DNA from: JAZKHE01 sp040385525 | GTDB lineage: Bacteria > Bacteroidota > Bacteroidia > UBA4408 | DNA length: 64,000 nucleotides | Reading direction: 5' to 3' | NCBI GenBank assembly: GCA_040385525.1 | Contig: JAZKHE010000006.1 | Location: forward strand, 62,001-126,000 | Shown here: positions 55,032-63,916 of the stretch, piece by piece | Layout: every line of letters starts with the position of its first letter | How positions within the stretch are numbered: position 1 is the first letter of the stretch | Position numbers and translations under genes: made by a program | The notes under the pieces: model-generated | Told to the model about the DNA's origin: nothing | What the model saw: only the letters and a program-made list of their open reading frames with translations | Database searches by the model: none

Positions 55032-55548
55032 ACCTTCAATTCAACTTGTTTTTTTACTTTTTGTGTTTGCTTTTGTTTCTTGCGAAAAGAAAAAGCCAAA
55101 CGTTGCTATTACTAACTCTGAATTAAACAAACCTTTGCAAAATGCCAATAGAGCTTTGGTTAAAAAAGGCAATGCAGAAATTGATGCCTATGTAAAACGT
55201 AGAAATCTGCAAATGACAGAAACGGGGACAGGATTGCGTTATATGATTTATAAAAATGGAGTAGGAGTTAAAGCAGAAAGTGGCAATTATGTAAATATTA
55301 GTTTTAAAGTTTCTTTGCTTGATGGAACTGTGTGTTATAGTACTGATAAAAAAGGTCCTCAAGAAGTTTTAATAGGTCAAGATCATGTAGAAAGCGGTAT
55401 TCACGAAGGTTTGCAGCTTATGCACGTGGGCGATAAAGCTATTTTTATTTTACCGCCAAACATTGCACATGGTTTAATTGGCGATCAAGATAAAATACCT
55501 CCTTTATCAACAATTATTTACGATGTAGAATTAATTTCGCTTCGTTAA
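55024..55548 (+). CDS. FKBP-type peptidyl-prolyl isomerase lipoprotein
   Basis: A 174-residue lipoprotein (signal LVFLLFVFAFVSC, lipobox Cys about 20) with one FKBP domain (about 70-174): GNYVNISFKVSLLDGTVCYS, VESGIHEGLQLMHVGDKAIF and ILPPNIAHGLIG. Several conserved FKBP pocket residues differ (no G-W-D-E-G, instead G-I-H-E-G), so catalysis may be weak. Gliding-associated GldI-like FKBP lipoproteins in Bacteroidota are similar in type, but I cannot claim that identity. First of three FKBP genes. Confidence 0.85.
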   Translation: MLKPSIQLVFLLFVFAFVSCEKKKPNVAITNSELNKPLQNANRALVKKGNAEIDAYVKRRNLQMTETGTGLRYMIYKNGVGVKAESGNYVNISFKVSLLDGTVCYSTDKKGPQEVLIGQDHVESGIHEGLQLMHVGDKAIFILPPNIAHGLIGDQDKIPPLSTIIYDVELISLR

Positions 55549-55592
55549 TATAAAAATGTCATTTTTTAACAATCTAAATCAATTTATTACTT

Positions 55593-55600
55593 TACATTTG
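55593..55600 (+). promoter_or_regulatory. -7 box before the second FKBP gene
   Basis: tacatttg, an exact TAnnTTTG, 45 bp before the ATG at 55646. No good -33 element seen. It suggests that the last two FKBP genes have their own promoter. Confidence 0.4.
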
Positions 55601-55645
55601 GCACTTTATTTATAAAATTTAAAGATTTCTATCAATTTAAAAACA

Positions 55646-56539
55646 ATGAAAAAAACTATTTTAAAAATGTCGTTAGCTGCATTATCTGCAGTTGTTTTAT
55701 TAAGTTCTTGCGATAAAGGAAAATATCCAGGTTTCGAAAAAACAGAAAGTGGTTTATATTACCAATTTCATACAGAAAATAAAGAAGCTAAAAAACCTGT
55801 AGAAGGCGATGTTTTATCATTAATAATGGTTTACAAAAACAGTAAAGATTCAGTTATTTTCGATTCTCGTCAACGTGGTGGCGAAATAATGGTACAACTT
55901 TCTAAACCTACATTTAAAGGTAGTATTGAAGAAGGTTTTGCAATGATGGCTGCTGGCGATAGCGCTTCGTTTTATGTAAATGCTGATTCATTATTTGCTA
56001 AAACTTTTCAAGCAGAAAGACCTAAATTTATTGATGCAGGTAGCGATTTATTATTTACTATTAAAGTAGTAAAAATAGAAGCAAAAGATGAAGTTGAGAA
56101 AAAACGTAAAGAATTAATGGAAAAGCAAATGGCCGAAATGGAAAAGGCTAGAGGTGCAGAACAAGGCTTACGCGAAAAATATTTAGCTGATAACAAAATT
56201 ACAGCTAAACCAACTGCAACAGGTTTATACTATATTGAAAAAGTAAAAGGAAAAGGTGCAAAAGCTGCTGCTGGTAAAACAGTTAAAGTTCACTACACAG
56301 GTACTTTATTAGATGGTACAAAATTTGATTCATCTGTAGATAGAAAAGAACCAATTGAATTTCCTTTAGGAACAGGACAAGTGATTCCAGGTTGGGACGA
56401 AGGTATTGCAATGATGAGTGTTGGCGGAAAAGCTACATTTGTTATTCCATCATCTTTAGGTTATGGTGAAAACGGACAAGGTCCAATAGGTCCATTTAGT
56501 ACTTTGGTTTTTGAAGTAGAATTAATTGAAGTAAAATAA
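55646..56539 (+). CDS. FKBP-type peptidyl-prolyl isomerase lipoprotein, two FKBP-like domains
   Basis: A 297-residue lipoprotein (SLAALSAVVLLSSCDKG, lipobox Cys at 22). Residues 35-150 form a degenerate FKBP-like domain (GDVLSLIMVYKNSKDSVIFD, IEEGFAMMAAGDSASFYVNA); a charged helix (EVEKKRKELMEKQMAEMEKA) links it to a canonical FKBP domain (190-297: VHYTGTLLDGTKFDSSVDRK, VIPGWDEGIAMMSVGGKATF, SLGYGENGQGPIGPFSTLVF). Probably helps fold exported proteins in the periplasm. Confidence 0.92.
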   Translation: MKKTILKMSLAALSAVVLLSSCDKGKYPGFEKTESGLYYQFHTENKEAKKPVEGDVLSLIMVYKNSKDSVIFDSRQRGGEIMVQLSKPTFKGSIEEGFAMMAAGDSASFYVNADSLFAKTFQAERPKFIDAGSDLLFTIKVVKIEAKDEVEKKRKELMEKQMAEMEKARGAEQGLREKYLADNKITAKPTATGLYYIEKVKGKGAKAAAGKTVKVHYTGTLLDGTKFDSSVDRKEPIEFPLGTGQVIPGWDEGIAMMSVGGKATFVIPSSLGYGENGQGPIGPFSTLVFEVELIEVK

Positions 56540-56558
56540 TTTTTAAAATAAGATTGGC

Positions 56559-57356
56559 ATGAAAAAAAATATTTTAGCTGCAGTAACGGTTGTATTTTCG
56601 ATTAGTGCTTTGTTTGCACAAAAAAATAAAATGAACGATTACAAAAAAACAGCTTCTGGTTTAGAGTATATGATTACTCATTCGCCTAAACAAAAAGGAA
56701 CTCAAGCGCAAGCTGGCGATATTGTTACTGTGCACTACACAGGCAAATTTTTAAACGATAGTGTTTTTGATAGTTCAGTTGCGCGTAACGAGCCAATTAA
56801 ATTTACTTTAGGTAAAGGGCAAGTTATAAAAGGTTGGGACGAAGGTATTGCTTTGTTGCACGTTGGCGAAAAAGCAAAATTTGTTATTCCTGCTGAATTA
56901 GCTTATGGCGACAGACAAGTAGGGACAATTCCAGCTAACTCAAAATTAATTTTTGATGTAGAATTAATTAGCATTACCGAAAAACCTAAAGCTTACGATG
57001 TAAAAGGAAAAGATACAGTTACAACTGCATCTGGTTTAAAATACATTAAAGTGCAAGAGAATTCGGCTGGAACGTTAGCCACAAATGGAAAAACAGTTGT
57101 TGTACATTATACAGGCTTTTTGTTAGATGGTTCAATTTTTGATTCATCAGTTCAACGTGGCGATAAATTTGAGTTTCCATTAGGCGCAGGAAGAGTAATA
57201 AAAGGTTGGGACGAAGGTTTGGCTTTAATGAAAACAGGCGATAAATATAGATTTATTGTGCCATTTAACTTAGGGTATGGCGAAAGAGGTTATCCGCCAG
57301 TTATACCAGCAAAATCTGATTTAATTTTTGATGTAGAATTATTTGAGTTAAAATAA
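56559..57356 (+). CDS. Exported FKBP-type peptidyl-prolyl isomerase, two complete FKBP domains
   Basis: A 265-residue protein with a cleavable signal peptide (KNILAAVTVVFSISALFA) and no lipobox. Two canonical FKBP domains in tandem (about 30-140 and 150-265), each with VHYTGxxL, the pocket motif KGWDEG and an active-site tyrosine in YGDR/YGERG. The loops GYPPVIPAKSDLIFDVELFE and GTIPANSKLIFDVELISI close the domains. 20 bp after the previous FKBP gene, so same transcript; a terminator follows. Confidence 0.93.
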   Translation: MKKNILAAVTVVFSISALFAQKNKMNDYKKTASGLEYMITHSPKQKGTQAQAGDIVTVHYTGKFLNDSVFDSSVARNEPIKFTLGKGQVIKGWDEGIALLHVGEKAKFVIPAELAYGDRQVGTIPANSKLIFDVELISITEKPKAYDVKGKDTVTTASGLKYIKVQENSAGTLATNGKTVVVHYTGFLLDGSIFDSSVQRGDKFEFPLGAGRVIKGWDEGLALMKTGDKYRFIVPFNLGYGERGYPPVIPAKSDLIFDVELFELK

Positions 57357-57377
57357 TAATGCAAGCATACTAAATTA

Positions 57378-57403
57378 AAAAGCCCCAATTTGGGGCTTTT
57401 TTA
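57378..57403. terminator. Terminator between the FKBP cluster and the AlkC-like gene
   Basis: Perfect 10 bp stem aaagccccaa / ttggggcttt (centre 57389-57390) with T-tract on the right and A-tract on the left, between convergent genes. It overlaps the stop of the AlkC-like gene. Confidence 0.88.
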
Positions 57404-58483
57404 GTTTGTAAGCATAAACTTCTTTTTAGCGAGTTTAACACCATTAACTTGAATTTCAACAAAGTGCTCTCCAAAATAATGTTTGCGTGTTGTAAAGTCT
57501 TTTAAAACCTGTTTTTTAGTAATGGTTTGATTTGCGTTAGCTGGCAAATTAATATTGACTAGCTTAAATACTTTAGGAGATAAATCGCCTAATTTTTTTC
57601 TGTAATGAATAATATAATCAACCACTAATTTTTGTGTTGCATTTTTTTCAGAAACAACATCAAAACTAAATTCTAATGCATTGCCTAATTTAACATCATT
57701 AGATTTTAATTTGAAATTTTGAATAGCAATTTTTACGTTTTTGCTAATATTGAATAACGCCAAGGCATTAGCATCGCCTTGTTTTATTAAGTTGCGGCAA
57801 GCGTGTTTAACAATCCACGCACTATGTTCGTTTTTTAAATTCCATTGGCTAACCAATTGTAGTGCAAATTCTTTATTGTCTTTTGTAAAATCGTTAATGT
57901 GATTAGCTACTGATTTTCGCACATATAACTCATCATCTTCTTTTAGTTGTTCTAAAATTGGAGCAGTAAGTTTTGGGTTTTTAATAATCTCATCTAGCTT
58001 AAACGACCAAGGTAGGCGAGGGCGGCTTCCTTCTGAAGCCAAACGGCGAACATGATGATTTTTATCGCCAGCCCATTTTTTCATTACTTGTAAAGTTTGG
58101 TTGGCATCACGTTTTATAAATTCGCGAATAGCAAATTCTGACGAACCAAATTTTGTAAAATAATGCAAAGCTTCCATCGATAATTTAAAATCATCGTGCC
58201 CATAAAGACTTACAAAATCTGGGCAAACAAGATTAGTGTAACCATTAGGCATAAGTGGAGCTACATCATATAAAATGCTAACACTTTTTTTGTAGTTGTT
58301 GGGCAAATGTTTTTGTAAAGCAACAGAAGTGTTTCTTAGTCGCTGGTTTAGCGAAAACGAATCTAAATTATGAGTTACATCTTTTATAAAAGTTTTATCG
58401 TTAAAAGCGGGATAAATTTTGGTAACATGTAAAGCTAACTTTTGGTAGTAAGCTTTGTTAAACATTTCTTTTAGTGGCTCCAT
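57401..58483 (-). CDS. AlkC-like DNA alkylation repair glycosylase
   Basis: A 360-residue HEAT-repeat protein of the AlkC/AlkD group, which removes alkylated bases such as 3-methyladenine without base flipping. Marks: VRRLASEGSRPRLPWSFKLD (about residues 144-163), KWAGDKNHHVRRLA and YVRKSVANHINDFTKDNKEF. Residues about 250-360 form a beta-rich Ig-like domain (LGNALEFSFDVVSEKNATQK), which is the AlkC feature that AlkD lacks. Single gene, convergent with the FKBP cluster. Confidence 0.9.
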   Translation of the reverse strand: MEPLKEMFNKAYYQKLALHVTKIYPAFNDKTFIKDVTHNLDSFSLNQRLRNTSVALQKHLPNNYKKSVSILYDVAPLMPNGYTNLVCPDFVSLYGHDDFKLSMEALHYFTKFGSSEFAIREFIKRDANQTLQVMKKWAGDKNHHVRRLASEGSRPRLPWSFKLDEIIKNPKLTAPILEQLKEDDELYVRKSVANHINDFTKDNKEFALQLVSQWNLKNEHSAWIVKHACRNLIKQGDANALALFNISKNVKIAIQNFKLKSNDVKLGNALEFSFDVVSEKNATQKLVVDYIIHYRKKLGDLSPKVFKLVNINLPANANQTITKKQVLKDFTTRKHYFGEHFVEIQVNGVKLAKKKFMLTN

Positions 58484-58560
58484 ACAAAAACAAATATAAA
58501 TTATTTAAGTTAAATTATAAGCTTGTAATTGTTTGTGTGAAATGGAATTTGTAGAAAATA

Positions 58561-58587
58561 AAAAAGGAGGTTAAAAACCTCCTTTTT
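58561..58587 (-). terminator. Terminator after tRNA-Lys
   Basis: aaaaaggaggt / acctccttttt perfect stem (58561-58571 with 58577-58587), giving a T-run on the minus strand 10 bp after the tRNA 3' end. Confidence 0.8.
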
Positions 58588-58596
58588 GCTCTTTTG

Positions 58597-58669
58597 TGAT
58601 CCCGCTGGGATTCGAACCCAGGACCCCATCATTAAAAGTGATGTGCTCTACCAGCTGAGCTACGGAATC
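58597..58669 (-). tRNA. tRNA-Lys (anticodon UUU)
   Basis: A 73-base tRNA on the minus strand. Acceptor stem gattccg / cgggatc (one T-G pair), D-arm gctcagctggtagagc, anticodon loop cttttaa with anticodon TTT, T-arm ctgggttcgaatcccag. No 3' CCA is encoded. Reads both AAA and AAG lysine codons, the most used Lys codons in this AT-rich genome. Confidence 0.97.
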
Positions 58670-58847
58670 GTTATTCCTTTAAAGCGGGTGCAAATATACA
58701 GGCATATTTTTAGAATCCAAAATTATTTAAAATTATTTTGGCTTTTTCTCTCATAAACTATTAACAATGCTTTTGTTAATTAAAAACTCAAGTTTTTTAA
58801 ACCTTTTAGCATTATTTAAAAATAGAATACGAAATTTGCATTTAGTT

Positions 58848-59309
58848 ATGCAAAACCCCGTTTTAGAAATACTACCAACCATAGGACTTGGAAATCTCAA
58901 GTTTGGAACTCCTATTAGCGAAATTAAAAAAATATTGGGCGAACCTCAAGAAATAGAAAATTTAAACGAATTAGAAGGTGTTAATGCTTTAGTTTGGCAT
59001 TATTGGGAAAATGGCTTTTCTATTTTTTTTGACGAAGCTACAAGTACTTATTTTTCGGGAGTTGAAATTGATAATGAAGAAACACTGCTTTGGGGTTTTA
59101 ATGTGTTTGATTTAAACGAAAAAGAAGTTTTGCAACTCTTTAAAAATAAAGGTTACGAAAAATCAGATGAAGAAGCCCACGAATGGGGTGAAAAACGCGT
59201 TAGCTACGATTCTATTCAGGTTGATTTGTATTTTACCAACAATATTTTATCATCTATAAACTTTGGTGTAATTATAGAAGAGTTTAAATTCACAATCTTT
59301 CCAAACTAA
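58848..59309 (+). CDS. Hypothetical cytosolic protein
   Basis: About 153 residues from ATG 58848 (MQNPVLEILPTIGLGNLKFG); an upstream ATG at 58767 would add a basic, unlikely leader. The first 40 residues (LGNLKFGTPISEIKKILGEP) recall the helix-strand start of SmpA/OmlA-type and immunity-like small folds, but there is no signal peptide and no clear family. Acidic alpha/beta protein. One base before aroK (stop 59309, ATG 59311), so co-transcribed with it. Confidence 0.7.
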   Translation: MQNPVLEILPTIGLGNLKFGTPISEIKKILGEPQEIENLNELEGVNALVWHYWENGFSIFFDEATSTYFSGVEIDNEETLLWGFNVFDLNEKEVLQLFKNKGYEKSDEEAHEWGEKRVSYDSIQVDLYFTNNILSSINFGVIIEEFKFTIFPN

Positions 59310-59310
59310 T

Positions 59311-59832
59311 ATGTTAGTTTATTTAATTGGTTTTATGGGAGTTGGCAAAACCACTCTTGGTAAGCGTATAGCTAATAAACTAAGTTTTGAATTTATTGAT
59401 TTAGACAATTACATCGAAAATAAATACAAACAAACTATTCCTGATATTTTTGAAACCAAAGGCGAAGCCTATTTTAGAAAAATTGAGTTGGAATGTATAA
59501 CTGAATTAAGCGAACTTAAAAACCATGTTATTTCTTTGGGAGGTGGTACGCCTTGTTATAACGATGTAATGAAATTGCTTAAAAAAACGGGTGTAACTAT
59601 TTATATGCAAGCCAATGCTGCATTTTTAGAAAGCAGATTAAAAAATTCAAAACAAGATCGCCCATTATTAAAATATTTAACTAACGATAGTTTGCGAAAA
59701 TACATTGATGATAAATTGGCAGAACGTAGTCCTTATTATTTGCAAGCAGATGTAGTTGTTGATGTTTTAAATGCAGATATTGAAATGCTATCTAAAATTA
59801 TAATAGATATGCAGCATCGTTACCCGAATTAA
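59311..59832 (+). CDS. aroK: Shikimate kinase
   Basis: A 173-residue P-loop kinase that phosphorylates shikimate in the aromatic amino acid pathway. Walker A in IGFMGVGKTTLGKRIANKLS (residues 6-20), shikimate-binding FIDLDNYIENKYKQTIPDIF and GEAYFRKIELE, VISLGGGTPCYNDV, and the lid RPLLKYL. Normal length. Its 3' end overlaps the convergent phosphoribosyltransferase gene by 35 bp. Confidence 0.95.
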   Translation: MLVYLIGFMGVGKTTLGKRIANKLSFEFIDLDNYIENKYKQTIPDIFETKGEAYFRKIELECITELSELKNHVISLGGGTPCYNDVMKLLKKTGVTIYMQANAAFLESRLKNSKQDRPLLKYLTNDSLRKYIDDKLAERSPYYLQADVVVDVLNADIEMLSKIIIDMQHRYPN

Positions 59833-60289
59833 ACTCAACCGAAATATGTTCATTTAATGTTGTAGAAAGCGACATGCCCACAAAACGAGCAAAAACAGGA
59901 TATTGCTTATGATCTCTGTCAACCAAAACCAATACCCCTAAGTTTTTTAATTCAATTTGTAAAAATGGTTTTAAGGCATACATAATTGTTTTGCCAGAGT
60001 TTAAAACATCATCAACAATTACTACATTTTTATTTTTCACCTTGCTTAAAAGCTGTTCGTTAATAGCTAAATTGTATGGATTTTCTTTATCAATTTGTAA
60101 TGAAATAGATTCTGCTTTTGTTTTAGAAACTGTGTTGTAAATTGCAGTAATTCTATCGGCTAAAATATTTCCTCTGGGTTCAATGCCTACCAAAACTAAC
60201 TCTTTGTCCATATACAACTCAAGCATTTCGTAAGCCATACGATTTATTTTTTGCTCAATTTGCTGATTGTTTAGTATTTGTTTTTTCAT
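59798..60289 (-). CDS. Phosphoribosyltransferase-family protein (PyrR-like fold)
   Basis: A 163-residue type I PRTase. PRPP loop VVIVDDVLNSGKTIMYALKP (about residues 88-107), EPRGNILADRI (PPi loop) near 37, and the closing hood VDRDHKQYPVFARFVGMSLS. Similar short PRTases include PyrR and others of unknown substrate; I cannot assign one. It is the last of a three-gene minus-strand set with the TPMT-like and RlmD-like genes, 8 bp after the former. Confidence 0.85.
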   Translation of the reverse strand: MKKQILNNQQIEQKINRMAYEMLELYMDKELVLVGIEPRGNILADRITAIYNTVSKTKAESISLQIDKENPYNLAINEQLLSKVKNKNVVIVDDVLNSGKTIMYALKPFLQIELKNLGVLVLVDRDHKQYPVFARFVGMSLSTTLNEHISVEFNSGNDAAYLL

Positions 60290-60297
60290 GGCACAAA

Positions 60298-60879
60298 CTA
60301 TTTTTTTCTAAATTTAATAAATACTTCTCTACCTTTTCGGGGCGCAATAGAATTATAACATTCTTCTAATTTTTCAATTGTAAAATACTTGCTGAACAAA
60401 CTTTTGTATTCTTCTGTATTTCCTCCAAATGGTGGCTTATCTCTATTTAACAAATCGTTAAACAAAACACCAACCAATAATCCTTTTTCAGTAAGTAATT
60501 CGTTCATTTTTTTTGCGTATTGCTCTCTTAAACTTGGGTTTAAGGCACAAAAAAAAGTTTGCTCCACAATCAAATCATACTTTGTTGTATGATTAAAAAA
60601 ATCATCGCAAATCAAATGTGTTTCATCAAAATTTGGAATGCGCTTTTTTATGTTGGCTAATGCGCTAGGAGCGAGATCAACAATTGTAATATTTTTAAAA
60701 CCTAAGTTATGTAAATATTCTGCCTCGTAGGCATTGCCAGCACCCGGAATTAAAATTGAAATAGATTTATCTTTTAATGAATCAAAATAGGTTTTTAAAG
60801 GTTTTGTAATTTCGCCAACATCCCAACCCGTTTCGTTTTTTTGGTAACGTTCTTCCCAGTATTTTTGATTCAGCTCCAT
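60298..60879 (-). CDS. SAM-dependent methyltransferase, thiopurine methyltransferase-like
   Basis: A 193-residue class I methyltransferase. TPMT-type opening YWEERYQKNETGWDVGEITK (residues 7-26), SAM-binding motif I ILIPGAGNAYEAEYLHNLGF, VDLAPSAL and motif FNHTTKYDLIVEQTFFCALN. Substrate in this branch is usually unknown (thiols, tellurite or halides have been described for relatives). Two bases after the RlmD-like gene stop and 8 bp before the PRTase gene. Confidence 0.87.
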   Translation of the reverse strand: MELNQKYWEERYQKNETGWDVGEITKPLKTYFDSLKDKSISILIPGAGNAYEAEYLHNLGFKNITIVDLAPSALANIKKRIPNFDETHLICDDFFNHTTKYDLIVEQTFFCALNPSLREQYAKKMNELLTEKGLLVGVLFNDLLNRDKPPFGGNTEEYKSLFSKYFTIEKLEECYNSIAPRKGREVFIKFRKK

Positions 60880-60880
60880 T

Positions 60881-62296
60881 TTATTTTAATTGTAATAAAA
60901 CTACGTTTTCTATGTGATGCGTTTGTGGAAACATATCTACTGGTTGAATTTTTACTACATCGTAAAACTCTTTTAGTAAAACTAAATCGCGTGCTTGCGT
61001 AGCAGGATTACAACTTACGTACACAATTTTTTGCGGAGCAACTTCAATTATTTTTTTCACTACATCTTCGTGCATTCCTGCGCGTGGTGGGTCGGTAATA
61101 ATAACATCTGGTTTGCCATGCTTTGCAATAAATTCATTGTTTAACACATCTTTCATGTCACCAGCATAAAAATCGGTGTTATCAATATTGTTGATTGTTG
61201 AATTTACTTTTGCATCTTCTATAGCTTGTGGTATGTATTCAATTCCAATTACTTTTTTTGCTTTTTTCGCAACAAAGTTCGCTATAGTTCCAGTTCCTGT
61301 ATATAAATCATACACCAATTCGTTGCCCGTTAGGTTTGCAAAATCGCGCGTAACTTTATATAACTCATAGGCTTGCGCAGAATTGGTTTGGTAAAACGAA
61401 ATTGGGCTAACTCTAAACGTTAAACCTTCCATACTTTCTTCAATATAATTTTTACCGAAAAAGTTTTCAATTTTTAAATCAGAAATGGTGTCGTTTTTTT
61501 TACCATTTACAACAAAAAGTAAGGAAGTAATTTGCGAAAACTTATTTTTTAATTCACTTAACAAAGCATGCATTTCGTTTTCTAAACGCTCGTAAAACGA
61601 AACAATAACCATTACTTCGCCTTTGTTAGAAGTACGAATTATTAAGTTTCGCAAAAAACCATTTTGATTTTTTATATCGAAAAAAGTTAGTTTGTTTTTT
61701 AAAGCATATTCTTTAATAAAATTACGTATATCGTTAGAAGGTGATGCTTGTAAATAACAATTTTCAACATCTAAAATTTTATCAAATTTTTGAGGTATAT
61801 GAAAACCCAAAGCATTCATTTGCAATTGCCCACTATCCGCCAATGGCATATCTTCTGAAGTAAGCCAGCGTTTGTTAGAAAAAGTAAACTCTAACTTATT
61901 TCTGTAATAATATTGTTCAGTAGAACCTTTTACAGTAGCAATTTCAACGTTTTCTATTTTAGCTAAGCGTTGCATGCAATCGGTAACTTGTTTGTGTTTA
62001 AAATTTAATTGTGCGGCATAACTCATATGTTGCCATTTGCAACCGCCACATACACCAAAATGTTCGCATTTTGTTTCTGTTCTTAATTCCGATTTTTTAT
62101 GAAAAACAACTGCTCTACCTTCGGCATAATTTTTCTTTTTAAAAGTGGTTTGTATATCAACTATATCACCAGGCACAGCGTTTGCAACAAACAATACAAA
62201 ATCATCAACTTTACCCACCGATTTACCTTCGGCAGAAGTATCAATAATGGCTACATTTTCAAATAGGGGAAGTGGTTTTTTTTCTCTTTTTCGCAT
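60881..62296 (-). CDS. rlmD: RlmD/TrmA-type 23S rRNA (uracil-5-)-methyltransferase
   Basis: A 471-residue enzyme with an N-terminal TRAM domain (residues 10-65), a [4Fe-4S] cluster motif CEHFGVCGGC (Cys77, Cys83, Cys86, with a fourth candidate in VENCYLQAS), then the SAM fold with LVYDLYTGTGTIANFVAKKA, VIITDPPRAGMHEDVVKKI and the catalytic cysteine in YVSCNPATQARDLVLL. It methylates U1939 (RlmD) or a similar uridine; the exact position cannot be told. Starts the three-gene minus-strand group. Confidence 0.93.
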   Translation of the reverse strand: MRKREKKPLPLFENVAIIDTSAEGKSVGKVDDFVLFVANAVPGDIVDIQTTFKKKNYAEGRAVVFHKKSELRTETKCEHFGVCGGCKWQHMSYAAQLNFKHKQVTDCMQRLAKIENVEIATVKGSTEQYYYRNKLEFTFSNKRWLTSEDMPLADSGQLQMNALGFHIPQKFDKILDVENCYLQASPSNDIRNFIKEYALKNKLTFFDIKNQNGFLRNLIIRTSNKGEVMVIVSFYERLENEMHALLSELKNKFSQITSLLFVVNGKKNDTISDLKIENFFGKNYIEESMEGLTFRVSPISFYQTNSAQAYELYKVTRDFANLTGNELVYDLYTGTGTIANFVAKKAKKVIGIEYIPQAIEDAKVNSTINNIDNTDFYAGDMKDVLNNEFIAKHGKPDVIITDPPRAGMHEDVVKKIIEVAPQKIVYVSCNPATQARDLVLLKEFYDVVKIQPVDMFPQTHHIENVVLLQLK

Positions 62297-62342
62297 GCAG
62301 CAAAAGTAATAAAAGAATTGTTTTTATTTGTAGAAATTTAGT

Positions 62343-63821
62343 TTACCAGCTTCCGCTGCTTCCACCGCCACCAGAACGACCGCCACCGCCACCACTAAAA
62401 CTTCTACTGCTTGATGATGAACTAGATGACCTAGAAGATGAAGAGCTACTACTGCTCCAGCTTGAGCCAGATGAGCGGTAACTGCTTCCGCCTGAAGAAT
62501 ATGTTGAGCCACCACCTTTGCCAGAAAAATTTCCAAATACTCCCGTTTTTTCTATTTCATTAACTTTTGTTTGCCAATTACCTCTTTTTCTAAAAATTTT
62601 AATCACGGTAATTAATAAAGCAATGTTAAACAAGTAGCCAACAATTAAAATAAGTAAAATGTAATTTAAAAACGACCAAGCAATTATTGTTGTTTTAACT
62701 TTTAAACTAACTTGTTTGCTTAATAATATTAATACAATAATTAAAAACCACGGTATAAATACTGCTAAAGCAATCGACGTGTAAATTATGTTTTGATAGT
62801 AATCGTAACAAAAATAAATTTCGTTTTTTTTATAAAATCCTGAAAAGAAAAAAGTGTAAACAGGATTTGAGGATTTAAAAGAATTGACTTCAATTATATC
62901 TTGAACTGCACTTCCAAAAGAATTACTCAGTTGCTTAAATTCTCTGTTTTCAAAGTTGTTTAAAAAGTGTTTTCCATAAACAAAATTGTATAGCTTACCA
63001 CTTAAATCTTCTTTTAAATAGGGCTGTATAGACTCATCTAAATAAATTGCATAAACAGGAGCTGAAGCACTAAAACCTACAAATAATTTGTTTTTTTCGT
63101 TTGGGAAATTAGCTTGAATTTCTCTCCATTGCTTAGCCATTTGTTGTTTTAATTCGGCAGACGTATTTGCGTATCCAAAGTAATAAAACGAAACAAAACC
63201 ACCATAATCGTTTAAATATTGGCTATAATCTCTATTGTCGGGGTACAACAAATCATTTTTATCGTATTCGGTTAAAACACCTGCTTTATCAGTAATAATT
63301 AAGTTATTAAGGTATTGTTTTCTTTTTTCGCCATTTAAATCGAATTTATAATCGGTAGCCGCATCATACAATCCTTTTGCGCAATCGTAAATGCCTTTTC
63401 CAAAATCACCTTTTCTAAATTCTGGAACTAAATATTGTTCTTGAATTCGGGTGGCTAATAAATCTGGAATTTTGTCTTCTAATCCGTAACCAATTTCAAT
63501 TCTAAATTTACGTTCGTTTAAAAAAATGGCTAACAAAATTCCGTTGTCTTTGCCTTTTTGCCCAAGTTTCCAATGATTAAAAAGTTTTTCGGTATAATCT
63601 TCTAAATTTTTGCCGTTTAAAGAACTATCTACATATACTAAAAACTGAACTCCAAAATCGCGCTCTAAATCAGCTAATAAATTTGTGATTGAATCAGAAT
63701 AACTAGCCTCTACTGTATTAGTTAAGTCAGTGATATAGGTAGTTGGAGTATTTGGTAATTTTTGTGCAAACGCATAAATACCGCATAATGCAAACAAAAA
63801 AACAAGGGCTAATTTTTTCAT
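62343..63821 (-). CDS. TPM-domain membrane protein with Ser/Gly-rich tail
   Basis: A 492-residue protein: signal peptide (MKKLALVFLFALCGIYAFAQ), a TPM/Psb32 domain at about 22-150 (VQFLVYVDSSLNGKNLEDYT, LFNHWKLGQKGKDNGILLAI, RKFRIEIGYGLEDKIPD), a large periplasmic region, two to three membrane helices (about 345-415), and a Ser/Gly-rich tail ending GGGGSSGSW. TPM_phosphatase proteins occur widely with such Gly/Ser-rich ends; function is uncertain, with links to membrane protein repair. Single gene. Confidence 0.88.
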   Translation of the reverse strand: MKKLALVFLFALCGIYAFAQKLPNTPTTYITDLTNTVEASYSDSITNLLADLERDFGVQFLVYVDSSLNGKNLEDYTEKLFNHWKLGQKGKDNGILLAIFLNERKFRIEIGYGLEDKIPDLLATRIQEQYLVPEFRKGDFGKGIYDCAKGLYDAATDYKFDLNGEKRKQYLNNLIITDKAGVLTEYDKNDLLYPDNRDYSQYLNDYGGFVSFYYFGYANTSAELKQQMAKQWREIQANFPNEKNKLFVGFSASAPVYAIYLDESIQPYLKEDLSGKLYNFVYGKHFLNNFENREFKQLSNSFGSAVQDIIEVNSFKSSNPVYTFFFSGFYKKNEIYFCYDYYQNIIYTSIALAVFIPWFLIIVLILLSKQVSLKVKTTIIAWSFLNYILLILIVGYLFNIALLITVIKIFRKRGNWQTKVNEIEKTGVFGNFSGKGGGSTYSSGGSSYRSSGSSWSSSSSSSSRSSSSSSSSRSFSGGGGGRSGGGGSSGSW

Positions 63822-63880
63822 GAAAAATCAAGTTTAACAAATATAGTTATTTATAGGTTTTATTTATTTGCCTATTTGCT

Positions 63881-63888
63881 TACTTTTG
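63881..63888 (+). promoter_or_regulatory. -7 box of the rocD promoter
   Basis: tacttttg, an exact TAnnTTTG, 28 bp before the ATG at 63917. The spacing to the nearest TTTG is short, so the -33 element is unclear. Confidence 0.45.
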
Positions 63889-63916
63889 TATAAAATATAT
63901 TTACATGGAGGCAACT

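Noticed and set aside
62272..62536. Overlapping frames on both strands with odd composition (Pro/Leu-rich and Ala/His/Val-rich)
   Set aside because: They are frame shadows of the Ser/Gly-rich tail of the TPM protein, whose low-complexity codons leave other frames open.
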